Source of the DNA: Dastarcus helophoroides
Taxonomy: Eukaryota > Arthropoda > Insecta > Coleoptera > Bothrideridae
Direction: 5' to 3'
Assembly (NCBI GenBank): GCA_028583605.1
Contig: CM053327.1
Location: 27,329,629 to 27,393,628, forward strand
Length of the DNA: 64,000 nucleotides
The translations under genes were made by a program, and so were the position numbers. The notes beneath the pieces are model-generated. The model was given only the letters and a program-made list of their open reading frames with translations. It had not been told where the DNA came from and ran no database searches. This document shows, in pieces, positions 53,118 to 63,853 of the stretch (the first letter of the stretch is position 1; each line of letters begins with the position of its first letter).

Positions 53118-54939
53118 GACGTAGTCAGAATAGGGCAGGGTAGGGCGCTTGCCCCCCCTTTAGTTTAATTTCGTCTTTTCAGAAATTTCGACTTTATTCT
53201 CAAAATTCCATTTTTTGGGCCTTTCTTTCGGAAAATCATTTTTTCGTCTCTATCAAAATTAGAATTCTTCTAATATGTTTTGATAACAATTTGATTTATA
53301 TGACTTTTTAGATTTAAAAAAATCGAAATTCCTGATGGAACATTGTTAATCCGTTATTCATTGGACATTCGTAGTAGCAGAAGGATGTTGCTGATTCAAG
53401 CGCTCAAAATCTAGAATACATTTTTCTCACAATTTGTCCTTTTTCTCAAAAATTTCGACAAATTTGACTTCTCTCTGAGTTAATTTCGAGTTTTACTAAA
53501 TATTTGACTTTTTTCTCAAAATTTCGACTTTTTTTTTGTTTTCAAGGAAAATCATTTCGAAATTCCAAAAAAACAAATTTCAAATTTGATATTTTCTCAA
53601 AATACTTTTTCGCAATTTAAAATATCTGAAATCCCATCTGATTTTCGAAAATAATATTTTCGCAAATTCGTATCTTCTAAAATTTTGACTTTTTTTTCAA
53701 GACTCGTTTTTTCCACATCGGACGCTATTCTCATATTGCCTATTTCTTTAAGTTTCGATTTTTCGAAATATTGACTTTTATTTTAAAATGCCATGTTTTA
53801 GTTTCTGGAACTTTCTAGACTTTTTCCTCGAAATTGGCTTTTCCTTTAAATTTCAGTTTTCTCGAAATACGTCTGCTTTCTCTAAATTAGATCGGCATAT
53901 TATCAAAAATTAAAAATGTTGCGAAAAATATTTTTGGGTAATTTCGAGAAAACGATTTCTTGTACATTCAATTTCTTTATTGAAATTTAAATATTATGTC
54001 AAAATTAGAATAAAAAAGTAAACATTTCGAGAAAAACGTTTTTGGAAATTGCAAATTTTTTCACAACATTTGGTTTTTGGAAATATTTTGGCATATTTAG
54101 AAATTTCGAGTTCTTCTGAAAGGTTGGGTTTTTATTCAATTTCGGTTTTCAAAAAAATCCTTTCCCAAAATAGGGTTTTTTCAAAAAAAATTGGTCACTT
54201 TGGAAATAACGACTTTATTCTACATTTTTCTCTCAAAATTGAACTTTCATTTTTTTAATATTCGTTTTCTTCTGATTTTTTTTCAAATTTAAGTTTCCGA
54301 AAATTTCATGTTTCTCAAAAGTTGTCTTATTCTGGAAATGTTGACTCACACTAGAAATAGGGATGTTTTATGCTTCTGAAAATTTCCGTTTACAGTGATA
54401 AATTTTTCTCAAAGTTCCAACTTTTTTTGAAAATTACATCTTTTTTTCACAAAATTCCACCTTTAAAAATATAATTTTTTCGAATTTTCAACAATTTTTG
54501 AGATTTTTCGAAAGGTTAGAATTTTAATTTAAACGCGAATTTCTAAACATTCCAACTTTTTCCCAACATTCGTTTTTCCTCGTCTCTTTCAAAATTAAAA
54601 TTTCTCTTGAAAATGTTCACTTTTCTTTAAGATATTTCAACCTTTTTCTCGATATTTCGACGGTATTTTTTAAAATCGTTATTTCTTGAAATCTTCGAAA
54701 TTTGGATAGTTTTTAAAGTTTTCCGAAAGGATCGGTTTTTATTTTAGATTCAATTTTCTGACTGTTTTCGCAAAGTTCGACTCTATTTCCAAATTTCTAA
54801 GTTAATTTGAAAATTCGGTTACTCAGTTTATGTAGTTAAATGAAAATATACATATACTCGGAACGTTTTCCGGTTTTCTTTTTTTATCAATTTTTCAAAA
54901 TGATTCTTGCCCCTCCCTGAACTAAATTCTGCCTACGCT
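53118..54939. mobile_element. Nested inverted-repeat element inside the hAT-like transposon
   Basis: GACGTAGTCAGAAT at the left is matched by ATTCTGCCTACGCT at the right (11 of 14 positions), with TA on both outer sides. Subterminal CAGGGTAGGGCGCTTGCCCC / TTGCCCCTCCCTGA are also related. The 1.8-kb interior is almost pure degenerate AT background. Confidence 0.5.
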
Positions 54940-55051
54940 TATGAATTTCAATGATGATGCTTGACTAGAAATGCAAAGTCATAAATAAATATATTTGGAC
55001 TTTTAAAATTGTTTATTGGAAACTAAGAAAAATTAATAAACACAAAGATTT

Positions 55052-55135
55052 TTTTTGGTGGAACGGACCTGTCCTTGTGTATCTTCAAAAATATCCTTCT
55101 TGGCTTCAGGGGACAAGTTTTGTCCTCCAGTTTTT
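55052..55135. repeat. Family A fragment (copy 22)
   Basis: Left terminus GGTGGAACGGACCTGTCC and part of the outer arm, then TTCAGGGGACAAG of the right arm. Confidence 0.65.
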
Positions 55136-55600
55136 AAACAGAAAGATAACAAACTATTAATCATGATAAATAAAGTGCATTAATGTCTTAAAAGGATCAG
55201 GGATTTAGAAATGATGACGACTGCTCTAATATAAAAGCATAATCCGACGACAGTTGACAGCTGAAACAAAACACGGGAATTCCCCGAATCGTAAACACGA
55301 AGAAAATGGAGTACTATCAGATTTTGTTTAGCCCTTGCAGTTGGCAGCACTTGTGGCACTGGTACGAAATGTGAAAGAGAAGGAAAGGAACATTCATTGG
55401 AGCGAGTGAGACAGATATCAGCGCGATAACTACCACGCAAGGGAGCAGCGAGTCCAGTTTTATAATGCGCGGTTAAGACTCGAAATTCAAGTGAACATTA
55501 GAATTCGTGCTATTGCGCGAGTGCCCGAGGCCCCCTACAAAAGCGAGGCCCCGGGCGGTTGCCCTGCTTGCCACCCCCAAAGGCCGCCCCTGTGCATAGG

Positions 55601-57179
55601 ATACCAAATTATTGAAAATCAAGCTGTTATGTTACCACACTCCACACTGTTGTCATGGCCAGTACTTTAAACGTTTTAAATGAATGAATCGATTTTTTTT
55701 ATTTCGTGATTTTTCCAAAATTTCAATTTTTTGAAACTTTCCCACTTTTAAACTTCGTTTTTTTAATTAAAATTTTCTTTTTTTTTCGCCTTTAAAGATT
55801 TCTATTTTTTTCAAAAATTTCACTTTTGTAAACTAAATTTGAAATTTTGTGAAAATATTGGGTTTTTGAATGGTTGAATTTCCCTTCAAATTTCGACTTT
55901 ATTTTAAAATTCCGACTTTTCTTATCAAAATTTCATCTTTTTTCGAAGTTTTCGTTTCTTTAAATGCTTGAAAATACTAAAATACTAAAATTTTGACTGA
56001 AAATTTCAACTTTTCTATTAATAACGACTTTTTTAAAATTTTTAGTTTTCGAAAATTTCAGATTTCTTTAGCAAATTGACAATGACAATTTTTATTTCAA
56101 AAATTTCGACTTTTTTATTAAAATTTCAACTTTTTTTAACCAGAGTTTCGTCTTTTTTCAAAGGTTTGGTTTTTTTAAATTCACCTATTTAGGTTTTCAA
56201 AATTTCCGCTATTTCCAAAATTTTAACTTTTTAAAATGTTGACTAAAAATTTCGACTGTTCTGATACTATACCTTTCAAAATTGTTTACTTTTTAAAAAT
56301 TTCAGATTGCGTTGAAAAGTTGACAATGAAAATTTTGATGTCGAAATTTTTTATAAAAAATTTGGAACCATTTTTTTCTAAATTTCGAGATCCTATCAAA
56401 ATTTGGACATTTTAAAGACTTTGGACCTTTTCTCAAAATGTCCAATTTTTCGAAACCATAATTTTATGGAAGTTTCAACATTTTTTCAAAATTTTCACTT
56501 TTTGAAAATTTTCATTTTTTGGAAATTTTTACTTTTTCTGAAAAATGTAGTATTTGATAGCTGGATTTTTAAATATTAGACATTTTTAAAAATTCCTTTT
56601 TTTTACATTGAATTTTTTTTCAATTATAATTTTTATTGAAAATTTCGATTCTGAATAATTTTATCAATTTTTTCAAATATCAACTATTTTTAAAGTTTTG
56701 GCTTTTTTCCAAAATACATATCGATTTTTTTAAATCCAGACTTTTTTAAAAGCATAGACGTTGTGATTACCTATTGGCAACATTTCCAATTATATTTTTT
56801 TTTGGAAATTTAACATTTTTTTAAAGAAATACTTTTCTCTAACACTATCATAGAAACTGCACGTTCTATCACTTAAAATTGTTATAGAACAGATGTCATT
56901 CCAGCACCCGTTCAGAATATATTCTACACACCGTTTTAAATGATTCTTATTGGTCGGAAACATTTAGGTTGTTTAGAATATTAATATTCTGCACGGCTTT
57001 CGGCGAATCAGAAGCCGTTTAGGTTCATTTTAGGGCGGAATATCAAGTAATTTGTTTTTGTTGCTATGGTTACATGTAATAATCAGGGTATTTATTTAAA
57101 GCGTCGTGTTTCAAATTGTAATCTATTTTGAAGTTTTTTATGAATATTTAGGGGTTTTTCTATAATCTTGTTAGAGAAA
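55601..57179. other. Pyrimidine-rich degenerate background, then a non-repetitive patch
   Basis: 55690-56800 consists of AAATTTCGACTTTTT-like words. 56820-57110 lacks them and leads into the hairpin at 57180. No gene seen. Confidence 0.5.
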
Positions 57180-57310
57180 GTATAGTCTACAACACGTTTG
57201 GAATGGCATATTCCACACTCGCGAAACCGTAGCCCTCGCCTGCGGCTCGGGCTACAAACTTTTCGCTCGTGTGGAATATGTGCCATTCCATAACTTGTTG
57301 TAGAATATAC
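57180..57310. repeat. 131-bp foldback with GC-rich core
   Basis: GTATAGTCTACAAC at 57180 is inverted as GTTGTAGAATATAC ending at 57310. Inner arms GGAATGGCATATTCCACAC and GTGTGGAATATGTGCCATTC also pair. The core (57226-57256) has its own inner hairpin, GTAGCCC / GGGCTAC, with several CpG, in sharp contrast to the surrounding AT-rich DNA. Confidence 0.75.
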
Positions 57311-58521
57311 TATTTTATCTTCGATTTATTAAAAATTTGACTATTTTCTTTCTAAATTTTAATATTTTTTCAAAAATTCGACTTTTTTGCAAACCTTCGA
57401 TCTTTTTTGAACATTTTGACTTTATCTGAAAAACTAGATTTTTTCGAGATACATTTTTAAAATGTCGACCGTTTTCAAAATTTTAGACTATTTTACAAAA
57501 TTTTGAATTTTTCTAGATGTTATTGGCATTTTTTGTTTCGAAAATTAAAACTTGTTTTTCAAGCTGGATTGACTTTTTTTGTAAAGTTACACATTTTTTC
57601 AAAACTTATTTTTGGAAATTTTCGATCAAATCGTCACTTTTTAATGAAAATGTTGGACTTTTTTCCTCAAAATTTCCATATCCAAAATGTCAAAATTTTT
57701 CAAAATTTCAACTCTTTTTGAAAATTGTTACTTTTCTGATAATTTTGACTTTTCATCAATATTTGGGCCTTTTAAAATCTTCATTTTTTTTTAAATTTGA
57801 CTGAAATTTCTTCAATATTTTAAATCTTTACATTCTTTTAGAATTCGAATTTACTGAAAATTTTGTCTTTTTCAAATTTTCAAAATTAAAAATGTCTGCT
57901 TTTTCGGAATTTTGACCTTTTTCCAAATTTTGACTTTTTTCAATTTTAACTTCGGAAATTTGTCTTTCTATGAAAATTTAGGCAGTTTTTAAAGTTTTGA
58001 CTTTTTTAAAACTGATTTTTTTTTTGAAAATGCGATGTTTTTGATAGTTTTGGATTTTCTTCAATATTCATATTTTTTGTAAAAATGCAGCTTTTTTGAA
58101 AAATTTTGTGGAAATGTCTCGATTTCTTAAATACCGTTCTTTTTCCAAAATTTTTGACTATTTTTAAAAATTTTCAACTTTTACTTTAAAAAATTTTTAT
58201 TTTTTTAAATTTCGATTTTTTTCCAGTTCTTGAAATTTTGGAAAATGCAGACTTTTTAAGTTTTTAATTTTTTCAAATTAAACTTTTTAAAATTTTTAAC
58301 TTTCTATGAACATGTTGACACCTTTCAAACTTTAGACGTATTTTTTCCAATATCTTAGCTCTTTTTGGACATTTTAATTTTCTATAAAAATTTCTACCTT
58401 TTTCCAAAATTTTAACCTAAAAATATTTTAATTTTAAAGATTTAACTTTTTTGAAAATTCCAACTTTTTTAAAATTTTGGACATTTTTCAAAAATTAAGC
58501 AACTTTTTCTCCTTCGACATG
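57311..58521. other. Pyrimidine-rich degenerate background, no gene seen
   Basis: TTTTTCAAAATTTTGAC-type words throughout. Overlapping Phe-rich frames at 57503-57804 are artefacts. Confidence 0.55.
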
Positions 58522-59095
58522 AATTTCCAAAAACGCCGATACAGCTGATTTTTATTTATGAACAAAAATCTAAAAAAAATTACCATATTTTTAAGTTCAA
58601 AAATGATGAACTTTCATACAAATTTTCAGTCTCTGTTTGATACTTTTGGAGGAAGTATTTAAAAAATCCTTTCTTAGTTCTCTTACTTATATAATTTAAG
58701 GAAATCGTGTGTAAAAATCCACGCTTTAGACCCATCGGTTTAAGCTGTACGTTGTCTTTCGGTCTTTAGAGCTTTATTAAGTACATTTTAGCCCTTAAAG
58801 CTTAAATTGTTTGTCGTTCGGTCTTTAGAGCTTTATTAAGTACATTTTAGCCCTTAAAGCACAATTTCCAAAAAACGCTGATACAGCTGACTTTTATTTA
58901 TAAACAATAGTTTTAACACCAATTTCCTCATTTCTAATTTCAAAAATGACGAAACTAAAATTTCATCTTCTTTTCAATCCACTAAGGGGATGAATTTTTG
59001 AAAACTCTTTCTTAGTGCTCGCCTAAAAATTAATGATTAAATTGTAAGCTTCTAAACCCTTCGGTTTAGGCTATGCGTTGTCTGTGAGTTAGTGT
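58522..59095. repeat. Diverged tandem duplication, period 341 bp, with two 59-bp units inside
   Basis: AATTTCCAAAAA, then GATACAGCTGA and TTTATTTAT occur at 58522 and 58863. CATCGGTTTAAGCTGTACG and the variant TTCGGTTTAGGCTATGCG close both. Between them two near-identical 59-bp units (58743-58801, 58802-58860) contain GGTCTTTAGAGCTTTATTAA. Confidence 0.75.
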
Positions 59096-59361
59096 TTTAT
59101 TAAAAATAAATTAGAATTAAACAGATTTAATACCAGATAAATGTCCACTATTTCCTTCTTAACCCATCATTCAAATATCCATAGAAATAGAAACGTTAGT
59201 CTGTGGTACATTCAACTGATTACAGACATCTGCAATGTAATAATCACTTTCTATATTCATTCAATGAGATAGTCTTTGATACCGCAGCACATTCGTGACA
59301 ATAATAGAAATTTTAGAGCTGATCAATTGAATAATGTGGACAAAATTCTTAAAGTAATTTC
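59096..59361. other. Intergenic, nothing recognised
   Basis: Non-repetitive short stretch before the LINE target duplication. Confidence 0.35.
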
Positions 59362-59439
59362 ATTACACTAGCAGATGGAACTTGTAGGTCAATTAGCTAC
59401 AATTTTCAAAGCTAGTTACACGTTAAGCTACATTCCAGT

Positions 59440-60760
59440 AAGCTGAAGAGACGTAAATGTGCTCTATATACCAAGCGATCGTCTGCACAGCCTTAATCAT
59501 ATAGACCCATTAATTTAACGTCATTTCTTTTTAAAACAATGGAGAAAATTATGAACCAACACATTAGAAGCGAAGTACTGTCAAAGAATCCGCTTCATGA
59601 AAATCAATTTGTCTATCAATAGGGAAAATCCACAGTCAGCCTTACACAGTCTTGTCAAAAAGATAGAAAAAACAAACAAATAGCTCTTTGTGGATTTATA
59701 GACATACAGGGTGCTTTTGAGAACACCTTATATGAATCCATAAAAAGGTTTTGAGAAACCTACTATCGACTGTATCGTCTCCATGTTAGATAGTAGAAGA
59801 ATTAAAGCAACCTTAGGCAGTGATTCAGTCATAGTGAGCGTAGCAATGAGTTGTCCCCAAGGAAGTGTTTTATCTCCACTGCTAAGGTCCATATACTGCA
59901 TTACTCGGACTTTGAAGCAATAGGTTATGCACATGATATTACTGTCATTATCAGAAGCCCTGAACACCATCGTCAACTGATGTACAAAACAAGGATTAAG
60001 TGTAAACCAAAATAAAGCAATAATAATTCCGTTCACGAAGTTAAGGAAGCTAAATCTAACAGCTCTCACAATGAATGGAGTCCAACTTAACTTCTCAAGT
60101 GAGACTAAATATCTAGAAATAGTCCTAGACCAAAAGCTCACCTGGAATCCTCATTTGACTAGAATAATCGAGCGAGCCACGACAGCGTCCTGGACATTTC
60201 GCAGATTGTTCAGCAAAACCTGGGTTCTGAAACCGAAAATGATCTATTGGTCATATAGAATGATAATTACACCCCTGATCACATACGCTTCTTTAGTATG
60301 GTGGCCAAAAATAATGAAAAAGACCAAAAACTCACCTGGAATCCTCATTTGACCCGAATAATCAAGCAAACGAAGAGAGTGTTCTGGATGTGCCGCAGAT
60401 TATTCACCAAAACCTGGGGTCTCAAACCGAAAATGAGATTTAGGTCATATAGGATGATAATTACGCCCCTTTTTTAGTATGGTGGCCAAACTTACGAAAA
60501 AGACAGCACAAAACCAACTGAACATAGTTCAAAGGTACGCAAGTCTAGGCATAACAGGCGCAATGAACACCTGTCCAACAGCAGCATTCAAGGTAATGCT
60601 AGATCTAACTCTTCTCCACTTTTTAATGAAGAGGGAGACGATCAATGAAGCCTTAAGATTACTGCAATTAAAGCAATTTAACGAAGGAAACTTCGCCGGT
60701 CTCATGGGAATCCTCAGGGAATGTTTTAACAAGATCGGTTGATTATATGCAACTCAGGTA
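59440..60760 (+). pseudogene. Decayed reverse transcriptase of the older LINE
   Basis: Broken frames read, in order: a VNVLYIPSDR segment, WRKL near 59540, PQSALHSLVKKIEK, a FVDL...GAFEN-like segment near 59700, MSCPQGSVLSPLL near 59850, the thumb-like WPKIMKK and SLVWWPK region (60071-60352), and IVQRYASLGITGAMNTCP (60479-60742). The FADD/YADD box is not recognisable. There are many stops and frameshifts, and a tandem duplication lies at 60128-60500. Confidence 0.8.
60128..60500 (+). repeat. Tandem duplication inside the older LINE's RT remnant
   Basis: GACCAAAAGCTCACCTGG at 60128 recurs at 60322. Both copies proceed through GATTGTTCAGCAAAACCTGG-like sequence to TTTAGTATGGTGGCCAAA. The period is about 194 bp, with roughly 10-15 changed positions and a small deletion in the second copy. 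Confidence 0.75.
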
Positions 60761-60779
60761 CGAATCTGATCATTCCTTT

Positions 60780-61328
60780 GAAGTGGACTTAGATATCCAC
60801 CCTGACGCTCAATCACTACCTGAAGAAAAATATAAATTATCCATCTGGCTTATAGATGGGTCAAAGACAGCACATGGGAGTGGGAATGTATGGCCCTAAC
60901 TATAGGTTCTCTAAAGCGTTGGGAAAAGACCGAACTGTCTTTCAAACTGAAATACATGCAATAGAACTCTGCGCCTATGAGTGCCTTCGAAGAAACCTGA
61001 AAGTAACAAAGACCTACATTAACTCTTGCAGCCAAAGGGCAATAAAGGCTCTCAGCAGCTGCATTGTCAAACGCAAACTAGTTTAGGACTGTCATCTGCC
61101 AACTGGCTAAACACAACAGGATTAAACTTAAGTGGGTGCCAGGGCACAAAGGAATATAATGGAATGAAGCTGCGGACCAACTCGCTAGAGAAGGATCTGC
61201 ACCGTCATTTCTTGAACCTGAACCGGCTTTTGGTTTTTCTAAAAGTCAAATCAACAATGAGGAGAAAAAATAGGAAACAAAGTCAAGAATTTTCCACTGG
61301 AGATTATATCCAAGACTACGACCGGCGA
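60780..61328 (+). pseudogene. RNase H domain of the older LINE (first part)
   Basis: LIDGSKTAHGSG carries the first Asp, TVFQTEIHAIELCAYEC the Glu, and YINSCSQRAIKAL the third motif, in which the usual Asp is lost. WVPGHKGI and NEAADQLAREGSA form the last motif with the conserved His and Asp. Frames shift several times. The end is interrupted at 61328 by the younger LINE. Confidence 0.75.
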
Positions 61329-63151
61329 GTAAGGGATGTCCGCAAGGGGGTGTATTATCCCCCCTTATATGGTTAATCATAGCGGATGACCTTATCCGAA
61401 AACTCAATGATCGGCATCTCTATACAATTGGCTACGCAGATGATATAACCATTCTGCTTTCAGGTAAACACGAGGGAGTACTCTTCGAGTTAATGCAAGA
61501 CGCCTTATATATAGTCGAGAAATGGTGCAAAGAACATTCCCTAGCAGCAAATCCTGCAAAGACGGAAATGGTCCTTTTCACAAATAAAAGGAAATTAGCG
61601 CGACTAAAATTTCCCAAACTCATGGGAACCCAACTCGGATTGTCAAATCGAGTGAAATACCTTGGTATTGAACTTGACAGCAAACTGAGCTGGAAGTACC
61701 ACATTGAAAATAAATTAAACAAAGCTTACAAGATCTTCTGGCAATGCCGTGGGGCCATCGGGAGGTCTTGGGAGTTATCCCCTAAGATGACCTTTTGGCT
61801 ATACACGGCAGTCATCAGACCAATTGTAAGCTACGGAGTTATAGTTTGGTGGCCAAAGACAAAGTGCACCACTATAAAACAAAAGCTAAATCACATCCAG
61901 AGACTAGCGTGTCTGGCAGTGATAGGAGCAATGAAATCCACTCCAACAGCAGCAATGGAGGCGATCTTGTGCCTGCCACCTCTCGACATATTTCTTGAGG
62001 GGGCGGCACAGGCTTCTGCTCTCTGTTTGCAAGCAGGAGGAATGTGGAATACGGTAGGTAAAATGGTGGGTCACCGGCGCATAATGGAGGAGGCGCTCCA
62101 AAAGGTACCTATTCTGGATGCACCGATGGACCATCTACTGGTGAAATATAACTTCACAAAATCCTACCGTATAAAAATGGAGGAAGTACAAGCAAAGATA
62201 CCAGACGTAAGTATATACACGGATGGATCGAAAACAAATACGGGCACTGGAACAGGAATCTTCTCGGAAGACCTGAACCTAAGTGTAAGTATTAAGCTAG
62301 ATAAATACTGAACAATCTTTCAAGCGGAGATGTTGGGAATTTTATATAGCGCCGAACAAATGACGCAACTGAACATTACAGGAAAATATATCCAAATAAA
62401 GACGGACAGCCAGGCAGCCCTTAAGGCCCTGAGGAATGTGAAAACAAACTCAGTGCTGGTATGGAATTGCCACCTAGCTCTAGAACGTCTATCACAAGAG
62501 AATGCAATTGATCTAATATGGATCAAAGGACATTCTGGGAAAGAGGGAAACGAACGCGCTGACAAACTGGTGAGGAAGGGTTCGGAGGGACAATTCGTTG
62601 GACCAGAACCAACCCTTCTCCTTGCAAGATCAACCGTAAGATCCCTACTTAACGAAGAAACTTATCGTAAACACAAAACCTTATGGGCATCAATAACAAC
62701 ATGCCGACAAACTCACGCATTCATTAGAATGCCGTGCAGGGAAAGGGCAAAACTATGCCTACAACTCTCAAGGAATAATCTCAGGAAACTTGTAGGGATA
62801 TGGACAGGTCACTGTCGATTAATCAAACACCTCCACAGAATGGGAATCATAAACGACCCGAGCTGCAGAGGGTGCTTAGAAGAAGATGAGAGTGTCGAGC
62901 ACGTGATGTGTCACTGCCCGGCACTAGCATCAATCAGAGGATCCACGCTGGGGGACTTCTGGCCTAGTGTGGCCCGTTTGAGAGAGGCGCATCCAAGGGA
63001 CGTTCCTCAATTTCTCAACAAGGTTGGGTGGCTGAATGAATGACCAAGGACACCTCAATCACGGGGATAGCACAATAGGTCCGGAAAGGGTGGCCTAAGT
63101 GCTGGCCTAAATTTTAGGCAACCCACAACGAATCCAGAATCCAGAATCCAG
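61329..63151 (+). mobile_element. Younger LINE nested in the older one, 11-bp target-site duplication
   Basis: ACGACCGGCGA (61318-61328) and ACGACCAGCGA (63152-63162) flank the insert with one mismatch. The insert starts inside the RT domain (5' truncation) and ends with exactly three AATCCAG heptamers (63131-63151). It belongs to the same family as the short copies at 15176-15527 and 38119-38424. Confidence 0.9.
61331..63043 (+). pseudogene. RT - RNase H - zinc-knuckle ORF of the younger LINE, one internal stop
   Basis: A single frame runs from 61331 to the TGA at 63041-63043 with one interrupting TGA (62309-62311) and no frameshift. It carries GCPQGGVLSPLIW, GYADDITILLSGK (the YADD catalytic box), a KYLGIELDSKLSW thumb-like region, and the RNase H motifs YTDGSK, FQAEMLGI, KTDSQAALKAL and GHSGKEGNERADK. 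It ends with the C-terminal CRGCLEEDESVEHVMCHC knuckle. The RNase H and knuckle are typical of I/R1-like LINE lineages. The N-terminal half (gag, endonuclease, first RT motifs) is absent through truncation. Confidence 0.88.
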
Positions 63152-63162
63152 ACGACCAGCGA

Positions 63163-63487
63163 AAAGATTCATATCTGCAATGCTTGAAAAGACAAAGGTC
63201 TAGTTACAACTCAGCAAATCCGAATTGAGGATCCTAACCGGCCTCTTAACAAGACATTGCCCTATGAGGTACCACCTCAAGAAAATAGGTCAGGCTGAAA
63301 CAGACCTATGTCGCTTTTGCGCAGAAGCTGTAGAGACTGCAGAACATGTGCTATGCAAATGCGATGTGTTTGCACGCAAAAGGCACGTCCAACTCGGATG
63401 GCCATCCTTAGACCCCTCAGATGTGGAAAAACTCAATCCCAGGTCCATAATAAACTTCTACAAGAGTTTGAACCTGGGAACTACATA
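63163..63487 (+). pseudogene. C-terminal end of the older LINE (after the nested insert)
   Basis: The frame continues the older element: KRFISAMLEKTKV, stop, then LSKSELRILTGLLTRHCPM, the knuckle CRFCAEAVETAEHVLCKC and LGWPSLDPSD, ending TAG at 63486-63488. Its knuckle differs clearly from that of the younger LINE, which shows two families. Confidence 0.8.
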
Positions 63488-63800
63488 GATCAGGGTATAC
63501 ACAAAAGATTTCATTAGGTCAAGGTGCAAGGTGGTCGAAGAGACACACGAAACGACCCATATGTAATCTAATCCAATCTAAATTACACTAGCAGGAATCA
63601 ATCCCTTACATCTTGTTTTGTTCAGTTATTGATATCGACGGAGTCTTATAGCGGCGTCATTAGCGGCATGATTAATAAAAAATGTTAGTAATGTATCATT
63701 TTTGTTTAGAATTCGATGTTTTCGAGGAAAGTTTCAAACAATATTATCTGCATTCATACATTCACACTCTATTAACAATGAAATAATCTTGTAATTAACA

Positions 63801-63830
63801 TATAAAAGAATATCATTAAACTACAACAGT
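63801..63830 (+). promoter_or_regulatory. Putative core promoter of the GILT-like gene
   Basis: TATAAAAG at 63801-63808 is followed about 25 bp later by ACAGT (63826-63830), an arthropod initiator-like sequence. The start codon is at 63854, giving a short 5' leader. Confidence 0.55.
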
Positions 63831-63853
63831 ACATTCTGTAAAGCTAGGCCGAA

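Larger units (their letters stand above)
53035..55592. mobile_element. Non-autonomous hAT-like transposon with 8-bp target-site duplication
   Basis: Termini CAGGGGCGGCCTT and AAGGCCGCCCCTG form 13-bp inverted repeats at 53035 and 55592. TGCATAGG flanks them exactly (53027-53034 and 55593-55600). An 8-bp duplication with a CAGGGGCGG-type end is typical of the hAT superfamily. Subterminal CGAGGC-CCGGGCGG repeats occur near both ends. No transposase frame is present; the interior is degenerate background plus nested insertions. Confidence 0.85.
59375..63581 (+). mobile_element. Older LINE insertion with 13-bp target-site duplication, split by a younger LINE
   Basis: ATTACACTAGCAG is repeated exactly at 59362-59374 and 63582-63594. 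The element is 5'-truncated, starting just before the RT domain, and ends with a TAATCTAATCCAATCTA tail. Its own parts are 59375-61328 and 63163-63581. The part between is the inserted younger element with one 11-bp duplicate. Confidence 0.88.

Noticed and set aside
59728..60141. 137-codon minus-strand frame
   Set aside because: Antisense shadow of the older LINE's reverse transcriptase, which reads on the + strand with recognisable motifs.
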